From Adiantum capillus-veneris (Eukaryota > Streptophyta > Polypodiopsida > Polypodiales > Pteridaceae), in assembly GCA_014529385.2 (NCBI GenBank), contig CM043948.1, forward strand, positions 83,632,260 to 83,696,259: a DNA stretch of 64,000 nt. Reading direction: 5' to 3'. Shown one piece after another: positions 35,731-47,500 of this stretch. How positions within the stretch are numbered: position 1 is the stretch's first letter; each line of letters opens with the position of its first letter. Under the pieces are notes generated by a model. That model was not told where the DNA came from. It ran no database searches and saw nothing but the letters and a program-made list of their open reading frames with translations. Both the position numbers and the translations under genes were made by a program.

Positions 35731-37301
35731 ACCCACCAATTTAAAACCATAAAACATATATGAACCATTCATCCAACTCAGGACTCCATATGGTACTCCC
35801 CCTTGGTAGCACCCCTACACGTGTATGTAAACCTGTATAAGGAACGGCTAATAACTCGCACTCACAAAGTGATACCCGTGATCTCAATACTTTTAAGTTT
35901 AATTAAGGTTTTTATTTGTCTAAGTGGGTTCCTTCATCCGCTGAATCTATATGGTGGTTCTCCAAGGAGCCCAAGGTCCAAAATATTGATTGTGTAGTGG
36001 ATAGCAAGCTGTATTTTGACCATAACTCTTTACTCATGCGGAAATTTCACATGACGCACAGAGAAAAATATATACTAGTTCTTCAAAGGGTTCGACCTGA
36101 TTTATGCGGTTTGTGAGATACAATCAAAACAGTTTCCCTACCGCCTATGTGACGTGAACAAAAAGCGCTTTTTATGCACCTATGTGACTATAAACACATT
36201 ATATACATAAATCATTGTATTAAACATGATGAATTAATTATGGAGCATCCTCGTACACATTCAGCAAGCCCGTACATACCTACATATACAAAAAATCAAC
36301 CATCGAGAGGGTAGTTACTCAGAAACGAAGTAGAGAGAGAAAGAGATGATGGGTATGGAGTTTACATCTTCTTATCGTGCTTGAAAAGTGATTTTCAATG
36401 GTTAGAGCGGTGATGAGAGCTACGTAGAGGTTTTCGCCACAAAACGATGAAGAGCACGTATACCGCCAAAAGAGAAGAGAATACAGTAAGCAAGTAGAGA
36501 GAGAGTATTTTTCTTCTTCTTCTTCTCATGAACGAAAGACAAGCTCTTGTGGAGATGGTGATGGAGTGCTTATACCACTTCGTATAATACATATGTATAG
36601 CCGTACAATAGTAGACACAATTATCGGCACTGAAAACTGAGCACTAGGTATTCTTTTATAAGCACTCTACCAAACCGAAGTGTTGTCCAAGCCAGCTACT
36701 AGCGTCCCCTCTCAGCCTGTAATAGCCCCCAGTTTTTGGAAACTGACCTAAAAACAAGCCTTTGCTTTTGGTGGTCAACTCTCACCCCTTTTCCTTCCAA
36801 TTTTACAGTAAATTGATTAATTGGAACAATATCCCAACAACTAATGAGATCGTCACTGAACTCCCAGTGTCATTTTGACTCTCCCAAACTGCCTCGATGT
36901 ATTTACGGTAACGCTTTTTATGAAAATAATTTTCGTAAAAATCTCATTTAAATTCGTTTCTTCACTGTTTGGCTCTTTTTATTCCAATTAGCAAGTAAAA
37001 ATATTATTTCTAAGTTTAGGTCATCCTAAAAAGCAGGTTGCTTTTCAAAAACATCGAGAAGTACAAAAAGTTAAAAATAACGTAAGAACCGAGAAAATTT
37101 TATAAAATTGAACGACGGTTTTTTCATGTCCACTCAAACAAAAAAGCGGATTCACTTTTCATCGAAAAGCATGAAAAAACATGAGAAGCTAAAAATAACA
37201 CGAAAAACGCTCAAAAATAGATTTTCACAAAATTGAACACGTAGCATCCTCGAAACTCATAAGTTAAGGATCCGATCTTGTTTTACAAAAATTGGCAAAC
37301 G
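35731..37301. other. Spacer between elements D and E
   Basis: No convincing gene. From about 37031 to 37245 a degenerate repeat of roughly 115 bases is present, with shared runs such as 'aaaaataac' and 'acaaaattgaac'. At 37302 the sequence changes abruptly to the truncated 3' region of element E. Confidence 0.5.
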
Positions 37302-38330
37302 ATAAAAGGAATTTCTCATGAAATCATCACCTCACTGATTACCTTTTCTTTGACCCCCCAAAGTGTTTTCACAGTGATTCAATTTGATGTGTGTGCTTAT
37401 TTTGTATGCCTTGGGTTTTTTGCTTTTCAAGGAAAAGCGCCCACACTATGAACCTCTAGGGCTCTAGTACCATAGGCAATACATGTGAGTGAAGTACCAA
37501 ATCAAGCTGAGATTTCTCTTCCAGCTTAAGATTTTACATTGTGGCACTTTGATTTTCTGTTTGTTCATTTTCAACATTTTAATTTTGTAACTTTGGGGGG
37601 TCATATAACACTGATACACCTCCCCAGGCTCATCACACTAGCAAACTCCTTTATAATACTTAAGCGAAAGGTCAATAGGGTCAAGCCCACTAGAAATCCT
37701 TAGTACATTTCACACAATGCTGCCTAAATCGGATTAAGAACCTAAGTAACCATTGATTATTAGGAAGGCATTCCCCATGGTATTAAGAGAAGATCTCTAA
37801 CACCTAACTTGGTCAAACTAACTTAGTCGGACTGGTTGATTTTTAAACCTAGACAAGTGATTATGACAAAAAATTACATTGAATTAAATGTTTGTTACTA
37901 AGAAAATGTGCTAGATATTATCCTACCAATCACAATCAAAGCAGACAATCATAGATGCAAAAAAGATAAGGGGCAATGCTAATGGACAAGAAACACCTGT
38001 TTGTGTCGATGGTCGCGCTTGATTTGAAGAGTGAGTCGAGATAAAGATTTCATGAAGGTCCAAATCCTATCAATAGCAACACGCTCATGTACACACTAGC
38101 AAACAAAAGGAATACCTCCAGGAGGCACATTAGTGGGAAAAGGTACCAACACTTATTGAACACAACAAAAAACATAAGGAACCCTAACCTAATTATTTGC
38201 ACTCCTCTAGAGAGTCAAGGGAATAGGATATTGTAGAGGTTGGGGGGAAACCCTAAGGCTAAACCCCTATCCTCGTCTTCGAGATAAACAAAGTCATCAT
38301 CCATGAGACCATATGTGCCATCTGTGTAGT
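37302..38330 (-). other. Element E truncated 3' non-coding region
   Basis: Matches 28006-28850 of element D with scattered differences. Nothing coding seen. Confidence 0.75.
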
Positions 38331-38331
38331 T

Positions 38332-38673
38332 CTATAAATTTTCTTCTTCATCATAGGTGCCCATGTTTATTAAGAAGGTCACTAGACGCCTATAGTCATC
38401 TTGGTCAAAAGGGTAGGCTTGTGCAATGGGAGAAACGCTCTCTACTAAGTATGGATCAGACGTGGTCAAGAGACGTATCAGCCATTCTAACTCCTCAAAA
38501 TTCCTCTCACATGCTAGCGTACCTATCAAATCCCATTCACATGCAAGCACTGGAAAGACCATGTGAAATATTTGTGAAAAGTAACGAGGGTACCTCTCAC
38601 CCAAGGCAGGAGTGGATGACTCTAGCGTACTAGCCATATCTGTACACGCAAATAGATGATGGTTAGAGTGCAA
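38332..38673 (-). CDS. Small reading frame in the 3' region of element E
   Basis: Codes for 113 residues from 38673, or 101 from the ATG near 38637 (MASTLESSTPALGERYPRYF). It is acidic and ends INMGTYDEEENL. It has no signal peptide, membrane segment or familiar motif. Element D lacks it and has a shorter, unrelated stretch at this position. It could be an accessory frame of the family lost in D, captured host sequence, or chance. I do not recognise it. Confidence 0.35.
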   Translation of the reverse strand: MHSNHHLFACTDMASTLESSTPALGERYPRYFSQIFHMVFPVLACEWDLIGTLACERNFEELEWLIRLLTTSDPYLVESVSPIAQAYPFDQDDYRRLVTFLINMGTYDEEENL

Positions 38674-38722
38674 ATATTACAAGGGTCGTGTTCTTGTGCA
38701 TAATTTGTTTTTATGATTTGTG

Positions 38723-39395
38723 TTATGGCTCTTGCTCTTTTACTTTTTTATCTTGTTTTTGTGAGTATAAGTCTTTATATATACATTCCCTAAGATTGGA
38801 GATTAAGAGGTCAGGGAGAAAGTTTGAGAGGGAAGCAAGTGAATAATGGATGTCCACAAACACTCCCCCCTTCCTTGGGTAGATCATATCGTTCGAAATG
38901 ATGTCGTCACACTTTGAAACCAGTTGTTCCAAGTTGTTATAGGTGAAGATTTTTGCCAGTAGTTTTCTATTACCTTAGGTGCCTCGTCGAGTTGCAAGGG
39001 TGGTAAGGTACTCTCCCAGGATCGAACTTGAAGTGGTTCATTAGGTGATTCTTGAACATTGGAAGGTGTGGATTCCTTTGTAGCTTCATGGAGGTCCACT
39101 ATTGTAGGTGGAGGCTGTGTAGAAGCTTTTACCTCCATGGATGTATTACATGAGGAGCTAGAAGCTTCATGGAACTCCCTCCTTTCTGAGCTAGGTGGAA
39201 TAAATTGGTTTTGCCTTGGAGCCCAAACTAGCTCTGGACTAGGTGTGTAGCATTCTGTGATCTTTCCCTTCCCACGGTCTGCCATTGGCTTTAGCGTTAC
39301 ACTGTTTGACTCATATGGGTTTGTTGTCGATAGGAAAGGACACATTTTACGTTTAGGTACCCAAATTTGGTCATTTCCATCATAGTAGCCTTGGG
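38723..39395 (-). pseudogene. Element E C-terminal extension
   Basis: In the frame of 39345 downward the sequence includes DQIWVPKRKMCPF, a Ser/Pro/Glu-rich middle, and ends near 38884. A second piece (38932-38723) has MIYPRKGGVF and SNLRECIYK, conserved in D. A G-rich tract at about 38862-38876 (minus strand GGAAGGGGGGAGTG) is also conserved in D (29169-29182) and resembles the polypurine tract at D's LTR. Role unknown. Confidence 0.6.
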
Positions 39396-40070
39396 CTTCT
39401 AATAGTTGTTTTGGAATCCGCGTGATTTGGTCTTGACTCTCCTAGGGCGCGCTCTTGGTTTTTCGGGGAAATTTTTTCTTGGAATGGATGGGAGGGTTGA
39501 GGTAGTTGGAAGTAAGGCCTTGGGGACCCATTGATATGTACTCTTAGGTCGTGCAGGTTGACTACTTGCAATATTACTGCTTGCTGCAACTACAAGTGTT
39601 GAAGTGCTAGGTTCATGGGTAGCCGGCAAAGACGAGTTAACCACCTTGGCTTGTGAATGTTGGCTATCCTTCAACTTTGCTAGAGTTTGCAACGTAGGTG
39701 ACTTTGCTTGAATGATAGGGGTAAGAGTCGGTGGTCGCGTCCTGACACTACCAGTATCCCAATCAATAGTGCATTTGGTTGCCAACATCCACGTGCGTCC
39801 CAGGTTTACGTTGCCTACCATAGCTCCCGCGGACATGACTAGAAACCTCTGTACTATGCTTCCATTGTCATAGACAACAAGGGTCTGAAGGACTCCAAGA
39901 ATAGCAGTTTTCTTTTTATTAATGCCCTTGACTTGCATCGTACTTGGGGATAGGGTCGGTTTCCCTAATTGACACCAAACTCCATAGGATAACAAATTGT
40001 GTTTAACTCTCGTATCTAATAAGGCATTGTATAGTACTTTCCCATAGGGGCTATTTAGCTCAATTGGGTA
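39396..40070 (-). pseudogene. Element E second retropepsin-like domain, downstream of integrase
   Basis: In frame behind a TGA (40071-40073) that ends the integrase piece. The sequence has the retropepsin pattern: NALLDTRVKHNLLS (the place of DTG, with Arg for Gly), a flap-like region, then VNLGRTWMLATKCTIDWDTG, matching the hydrophobic-Gly and following strand. After about 100 residues it becomes Ser/Thr/Pro-rich and ends with TYQWVPKALL and a basic tail. The Gly-to-Arg change would inactivate it. Element E also has a normal protease at 44494-43412, so this is an additional domain. D kept only the TYxWVPK end. The assignment rests on motif pattern read by eye. Confidence 0.65.
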
Positions 40071-41400
40071 TCATAGGGGTGGCTCAGATTCTAATGAGTC
40101 GTCATCTGTGTCTTCGAAAAATGCTTGCGTGATTCCCAGATTAGCCTCTCGTTGGCGTCTAAGACGTTGTTGTCGTTCTCGAGCCTCAACTCTTGCTTGG
40201 ATTTTTCTAAGCTCTGCTTGTTCCTTGGCAGCCTTCTTTTGATGGATAGCTTGCAACTCTTCCTGGCTTAGAGGATCATAATATCTTTTGAATTTACTCC
40301 CATTAAGGAATCCAATGGTTTCAACTCCATCTAGAGTCTCCACACGAATGGTACCTTGCGGGGTAATTTCACACACTCGATATGGTCCCTTACCAGCGTA
40401 TTTCAATTTCTTCTTTTCATTACGTACCCCTTACATAAGAACTTTATCACCAACCTTGATGTCTTTATCCTTTAAATGGCTATCAAACCACTTCTTTCTC
40501 CTATCCTTCTCCACTAGAGCATTTCGCACAGCTAATTACCTTTCTTCATCTAGCCTTTCCAGAATATATAATCGCTCCACTAAGGGGTTACCATCCCAAC
40601 CTTCTTGAGAAGCTACTCAAAGACTAGGAATGACAAACTCCCATGGCATAACTGCTTCTTGGCCATACACCATCTTAAACTGTGTGCAATTAATTGCAAC
40701 TTTATACGCAGTACGATAAGCCCATAAAGCTAATGTAAGCTTTAGGTCCCAATCAGTGCGATGAGCCTCAACTGTCTTTGTCAAAATGGAGATGAGAGTT
40801 TTGTTGGTACTCTCAGCTTGGCCATTTGCTTGGGGATAATAGGGTGTAGACTTGTGGTGAGATATCATGAAGTTTGATGTGAGTTCTTTTATTACTTCAT
40901 TTATAAAATGAGTTCCATTGTCACTCACAAGTTCAAAGGGGCATCCAAAACGTGTGATAATGTTCTCAAAGAGGAACTTAGCTGTTGTTTTTGCATCCGC
41001 CTTTCGTGTTGCTTTTGCTTCAGCCCATTTGGTTACATAGTCGGTAGCCACAATGATATATCGTGATTGCGTGTTATGTGCAGCCGGACTAATCGGTCCT
41101 ACAAAGTCTAAGCCCCACTTTTCAAATGGTTGGGTTACCTTGATGGGATGTAGAGGCATCCTATCCCTTCTTTGTGTCTTGTTGAAGCGTTGGCATTCAT
41201 CACATCCCTTTGCAAAAAGTGATGCATCTTTAAACAGAGTGGGCCACCAATAGCCTGACTGTAAGATCTTTCGGGCAGTCAACTTTCCTGAAAAGTGACC
41301 ACCAGCTACGCCCATGTGTGCCTCTTGTAGAATATATAAATACTCATCCTCGCGGGCACAGCGTCTAAGAACATCATCTTTTCCTCTCTTATAGAGAGTT
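40071..41400 (-). pseudogene. Element E integrase
   Basis: The zinc finger is HMGVAGGHF followed by CDECQR. The core has VATDYVTKW, LVSDNGTHF and GQAESTNKT, the D, D, E triad. LALWAYRTAYK and FKMVYGQEAVMP follow (41315-40617). After a TGA (40617-40619) the same frame continues with further stops near 40530 and 40430. It then shows the C-terminal domain with YAGKGPYRVCEI and FLNGSKFKRYY, and a long basic helix. There is no chromodomain, as in Athila/Tat. Confidence 0.9.
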
Positions 41401-41420
41401 CCAGCCAGTAAGCAATAGGG

Positions 41421-43372
41421 TTAGCATTCCTTGATTAATTTTCGAGCTATATCTTTTCGCAGTTCTTTGGGTGGAAAACCATTAACTAAGAAGTTAACAA
41501 TCTTTTCACTCCATTCAGGCATTGTCTCAACAATGAACAAAGGAGTATCAGGCAATTCATCATCAACCCCCGTAGGAGCTTCGCCATTAGGGATACGAGA
41601 TAAATGATCCGCCATGACATGTTTCCTCCCAAGCCTCACAACAACGGTGAAGTCAAACTCAAGAAGAATTAACAACCATCATGTAATTTGACCTGTGGAA
41701 CACGGCTTGTTTACCAAATATAGCAATGCTTGATGATCAACATAAAACACAAACTTGGTAGCAAGAAGGTAATAGCGAAATTTCTTTACTGCGTAAATCA
41801 TAGCTAGACCTTCGCGCTCTATAGTAGTGTAGTCTAGCTATGATTTACTGCGTAAATCATAGCTAGATCTTCGCGCTCTATAGTAGTGTAGTTCATCTTG
41901 GCATCATTTAATTGGCGACTTGCAAAGCTAATAGGGTAGTCCAATTTATGTTCTCCTGGTTGAGTTAGAACACACCCAATAGCAAAATTTGATGCATCAA
42001 TATGCACATGAAAAGGTACATTCCAATCAGGTGTTCGTAGGATTGGAGCACTTGTTAGGGCCTTCTTTAATAACTCATAAGATTGATGACATTCTTCCGT
42101 CCAGTGAAACTCGATAAGAAGCTTGTACAATGGACGCGCTATCTCGGCAAAGTTTAAAATAAACCTTTGATAATAACCAACATGGCCCATAAATCTTTGA
42201 ACTCCTTTATAGTTAGTAGGTGGTGGAAAATCGGCAATGGCTTTAATCTTACTCTCATCTGTGGATATCCCGTTTTTGGACACTATATGCCCTAGAATGA
42301 CTCCATGCTTAACCCAAAATTGGCATTTGAAAGGGTTCAATGAGATGCGATAAAATCTGCACCTTTCAAATATTTTTCGTAGATATAACAAATGCTTCTC
42401 CCAAGAAGAATAAACACAAAGGTCGTCTAGGAAAGCTTCACAAAACTCCCTTAGAAATTCTTTAAACGCAGTGTTTATTAATCGTTGGAATGTAGCAGGG
42501 GCATTTGTTAAGCCAAAAGCCATAACACGAAATGCAAACACTCCAAACTCTGTGATAAAAGCAGTTTTAGCTTGGTCCTCTAATGCAATTGTGATTTGAT
42601 TGCAACCAGATTACCCATCTAAAAAGCTATAAGCTTCCTTGCCCGCAACTCTTTCAAGCACATGTTCTGAATATGGCAAGGGATAATGATCTCTCCTAGT
42701 AGCTGCATTAACTTTCTTGAGGTCCACGCACACTCTTAGTTTACCATTCTTTTTTGGCACAATGACTATTGAAGAAACCCATTCTGAGTGCTCAATAGGG
42801 TATATGAATCCACATTGGATAAGTTTTTCAATCTCCTCTTGTACAATTTTGGCATACTTAGGATTCATTGGATAGGGTCGTTGCTGGACGGGTTTAGCAA
42901 TGTTGATCATGGGAATTGTATGTTGCACCACAGAAGGTGGAACGCTCTTCATGTCATGATATGTCCAAGCAAAGATATCCTTGTATTCCTTGAGGAGCTC
43001 CTTAAGTACAGCCTCTTCAGTTTCGGTAAGGTCTTGAGCAATAAAGACTGGTTTAGACTCCTCACCTGGTTCTGCTAATTCCATCTCTTTAACTACCGGT
43101 GGACCATCAAAGACTCCACTGCTTCCATTGGTAGGTATTCGTTGGGCTTTGGCATACACAACCTTTCGCTCCCCCGTGGTATAAGATTTAAAATGTTCAG
43201 GAGTTGTATGTAAGACAGCAGGCTCTTGTCCTGACGGAGACCTTTCTTTTAGTTCTGCCTCCTTTTGTTGTTGTGCTAACTCTCGGTTTTGACCTCTTCT
43301 TATAGTTCGACTCAATTTCGGCTCGGTAACCTCTAATTGAGCGAGGTCAATGGGTCGCGGGCTGCACCACAT
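41421..43372 (-). pseudogene. Element E reverse transcriptase and RNase H
   Basis: RT starts in the piece 43372-42611 with LRVCVDLKKVNAATRRDHYPLP and SFLDG. A TAA (42611-42613) replaces the Tyr codon of the conserved GYSG block. The same frame resumes with FAFRVMAFGLTNAPATFQRL and AFLDD (about 42422-42433), the catalytic box. RNase H has FHVHIDASNFAIGCVLTQPGE. It is broken by a 59-base tandem duplication (41785-41902), after which the frame is shifted. It then ends LGRKHVMADHLSRI. No second RNase H is present. Confidence 0.92.
41785..41902. repeat. 59-base tandem duplication with a perfect hairpin at the junction
   Basis: Copies at 41785-41843 and 41844-41902. At the junction 41833-41847 (TCTAGCTATGATTTA) is the exact inverse of 41853-41867, separated by CTGCG. 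The duplication accounts for the only frame change between protease/RT and integrase in element E. Confidence 0.93.
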
Positions 43373-43411
43373 GACACTCTGGAGATGTTCACCCCAATTG
43401 TCTACTAGCTT

Positions 43412-44494
43412 TCAATGAGCATCACATGCCCCTAGATAGCTAAGCCATTCTGTAGTAGATATTTCCTTGTTTATCCTAGCTCTCACATTTTCTCGATATC
43501 GTCGTCTCTTATATGACCTTTGTTTCTTGGTAAGGTTTTGATTTTGGTAAATGTTTGAACTCGACTCGCCTGATAGGTCTTCGCTTGTATCTTCTTCACT
43601 CTCATATAAATTACCATAGATGGTCGTACTAGGCCTTGAGTGTTTAGTTTCTATACTTGGTTCACTCAATGTTTCCTCAGGTTTTGAATCCATTTCTCCC
43701 TGAGACTCCGTTTCTGATGTGTATTGGCCTGAAGCCTTTGAGGAATCATTAGTTTCACTCTCAGGTAGGTGTGCCTCTTTCTTATCATCGGATGTTACAT
43801 GAGCTACACCTAACATGTTTACTGGTGCAATGTGTGGTATCTCTTCCCCATCTGGTGTTACCCACGTTGTTCCTCTAGCTCCCCATGTATCTATAGTTGC
43901 CGCTAGGTGCACCCAATCGACATTGTCTGACTCAGCCATTCCGGGTAGGATATCCATATAAGGAGAGTTCTCCCCAATATCCGTGTCTTCGTTACACATG
44001 TAACAATACTGTAATGGAGCTGAGTGAATTGTTGTGTCTGATCGATTATCAATGATGAATTTATTTCCTAGAGGATGCGTTCGACCACTTAAAAGATCAA
44101 CTCGAATGACAGAGTCTTGGAACTGTAAGTAGACGTGGTTTTTGGACCAGTCATGCACCATTTTTGCTTCCCTCATGAATGGACGCCCTAAGATCATCTC
44201 AAATGACATAGGATGCTTGGAAAAATCCATAACAATGAAATTCTGCCTTACCTTGTGTCCCAAGACCTTGATTCTGAGATCCTTTAGAATTCTAATAGGC
44301 ATAACAATAGATCCATTAGCCATTTTTACCACTACGCTTGTGGCTTCAAGGTGAGGTCGCCCCATAGACTCCAAACAACTCTTTGTCACCATGCTGACTC
44401 CCGCACCACCGTCAAGGACCCCCTTTACAGTTAATCCTTTAGTAGTAATTGGTAGAGTAGCATTAGATTCATCACCTTCAAAGTATTGCCCCAA
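43412..44494 (-). pseudogene. Element E retropepsin-like protease and linker
   Basis: Open for 360 codons. The active-site strand VLDGGAGVSMVT and the second half EMILGRPFMREAKMVHDW identify the protease. The DGG in place of DTG is shared with D and seen in related plant families. A long acidic Ser/Thr linker follows, with a basic RRRYRENVRARI stretch. It ends with a TGA (43412-43414) in frame with RT, so the original polyprotein probably continued. Confidence 0.87.
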
Positions 44495-44532
44495 CTTGTT
44501 AACGGGTACTTCAATTACAGATTCATGTCCCG

Positions 44533-47500
44533 CTAGGTCAGATGGTGGTCTTTATATAGTTTGGACATGATGGTGGTTCTAACTTCTGAAGACATGAAAT
44601 CCATCAATTTGGCAACATTTAATGGCATCTTGTGGGACGTAGGACCCTGACAAGATAATGGTGAAGATGGAATCTCCACTTCCTCAAGGGGGTCGGGCAT
44701 TCCCTCACCAAACATTCTCTCTAGTAGGAAAGGTGTGTGTCCACTTTTAGATGTCCTACCCTCACTCTCTTCCCGAATGATACTGGGTATAGCTAACGGC
44801 CTGTGGTTCTTGTGAGGTTGAACTTGTGTGGGAAACACTGTTCCGACATCTGGATATGTTTGGGTTCAGGTTCTAATTTTGTTTGAGTTTCTTCCACCAA
44901 ATCCCTCAGTTGTTGGACTCGTTCAATTTCCACTGTTGGGTTTGGATAGGTTCCAATCTTTCTCTTGCAATCCTCATTTTCTGTCTCTCGTGGCTTATCT
45001 TGGGGGTTTTCAACTGGGTGGTTTAACTTTGAATACTCTTTTGGTGTTCGTCGTAATTCCCTCTCGTGATCCTCCTCACTGGCTTTTTCCTTTGTAGTAA
45101 CAGTTTTGGTCTTCGTGGTCTCTATCGAATCTGAGTCATCCTCAGGGTCATTCATATACACGGGATCCTCTCTTGTCCCTATGTTAGTCTTTGAACTAGG
45201 TTTTGAGCTAGAAGCATTAAGGGATTTCTTTCTTCGTGTTTTCTTCTTTCTCGCTCGGCCAATGGATGCAGCATCTCTCTCTTCGAGGATGTAATTTTGC
45301 TTTTGGAGCATCGACCGTGTGAGTGCATTCACTGGTGCTATGTTTATAGTTGGTGGTGTCCCATCAACAATCTCTATTAAGTTCAATGGTGTGATTTTCG
45401 GTGCATTTGGATTGTTAGGACACTGTGCGATCAAATGATCTATGCCACAACGATTACAAGTGAGTATTGGCATTGCCAATGCACTCCCTTGACTTGTTTG
45501 CATTAGTGCAGCATTCTTTTGCATTCTAATGGGGCACTCAGCTACTCGATGTGCTCCACCACATTCGTAGCACTGAAGAGGTGGTCTCCTGGCAAAACTA
45601 TTAATGTTTTGGCCTCTTGCTGCTAGTGCAGTAGCTTGATATACCGGTTTGATTTGTCCCCAATGGTCTTCCATATAGTACATGGGACACTCCTCAAGCA
45701 TGTCGACTCCATAGGTGATACTAGAGTCTATGTCCTCTTCGCAATCTACATAAGTACTAGATGACTCGCAACCTATTTGGTTCATAGGTGTAACTCTTGG
45801 ATGAGGGGGTTGCGGTCCTAGCACTGGAGGTGGCAACGGTGTGGTTTGGACCACATTTTGGGTTCTAGGGACTATGTGCTGTAATGGAAATTGTTGCTCC
45901 ATGGGTGGGGTAGGCATCAATGCAGGAACTCGAGGTGAGTCTGCCCAAGCTATAGGCGGTCTATTTTCCATGATGCGTTTAAGCATTAGGCAATCCTTCG
46001 CTTGATGGCCATACCTACCACACGCGTTACAAGTCCCGTTAAACTTTACTCTGAAAGTAGGGCATTCACTCGTAGTATGTGGGCCCAAGAAATTTGAGCA
46101 CCATTGTTGCTCCCTTCTTGGATACATATGAGTGTTTTGTGGAGCACGATTACCCCTAAGGCTTTCTTGGATGGCCTTGGTAAGATCTGCCAAAGTCATC
46201 TCAGATATCGTTTGCTCTTTCACGATTGGCTTTATCTTCATTGGCTCATGCCATGACGCTTGCGAGCTACTAGACTTCGGCTCGGTGGACACTCTTTCTC
46301 CTGCAATCATTAAATTATCCTCCAATTGGATTGCATTCATGGTGACTGCTTCCCAAGTAGTGATACCTCTAATGACTAGGCCATTATAGATACTTTCATG
46401 TCGTAGTCCCCTAATGAATCTATCGAGCAATTGGTTGTTGTTGAATCGCTCGTTTGGATTGCATCGAGAATTCAAATTCTTTAGGCGACTAATGAAGTCT
46501 CTCATGGATTCAACTTCTTCTCATTGGGCTTTCTGGAGCTGAGAGGCTACACCCCAAAGTACTCCCTCTCGTATGTATTCTTTTAAGAACAGTCTCCTAA
46601 GATTAGAGTAGATCGTTTTCTCTTCTACTCTTAAGGTTCTATACCAACCTCCAGCCTTTCCGCTTAGGGTCAAACTCAAAGCCTTACACTTATGTAGCTC
46701 ATTGTGCTCTTCCAAGGAATCGCACACATGTTCAAAGAATTCCATATGCTTTCTAGCATCTCCGTCTCCACTGAATTTCTGTGTGAGCTTAGCTTCTTGA
46801 ACTACCTTGCTCCTAGGCTCTCTATCAGGTGCACTACGCATGTTTTCCGCAATAGAGCGACCGATAGTTTGAGCAAATACTGCCAAATCTCCTATTTGAG
46901 CAGGTATAATGGGTGTATGTGCTCCTAGAACCACATGTGAGATGGGAGTTGGCCTTGGCCTTGGCATACGCGCGGCTCTTGGGTCCCATATTTCGTATGG
47001 TGGTGTACCAGACGGTGGTCCAAAGTTTACAGGCGTGGCCCTACGCATAGGGGGTGCCTGATATGGCATGTTATTATTAAATGGCATGGATCCACTTGTA
47101 TAAGAGCTTGGATAATGCCATTGTGGATTGTAAGCTCTTGGAATAATCGGAGGTGTAGGAGCTACATGAGGCTGAGGTACGACAGGTGCACATGATTGAT
47201 ACATACATGTAGGTATAGTTGGGGGCATTGTGCTACTAGGCATCGGCGCAGTGTTAACAAATGAACTCCATGGTGTACTTCTTGTCATGCTCACCACTGG
47301 GATATGCATGGTAGCCGTAGTGATCTGGGAAGGTAAAGCTGCCACTTGTGGGCTCAGATTGTATTGAGGCTCCTGGCGAAATAACATATGGAGGATCAAT
47401 GGGGCTCACTGAGGGAGTCTCCATTTGTGATAGGGTTGGTTGGTTGGCCTTTCCCGTATCCAAGAATCTCATTAGGCATGTTGAAGGCATGTTGATCCCT

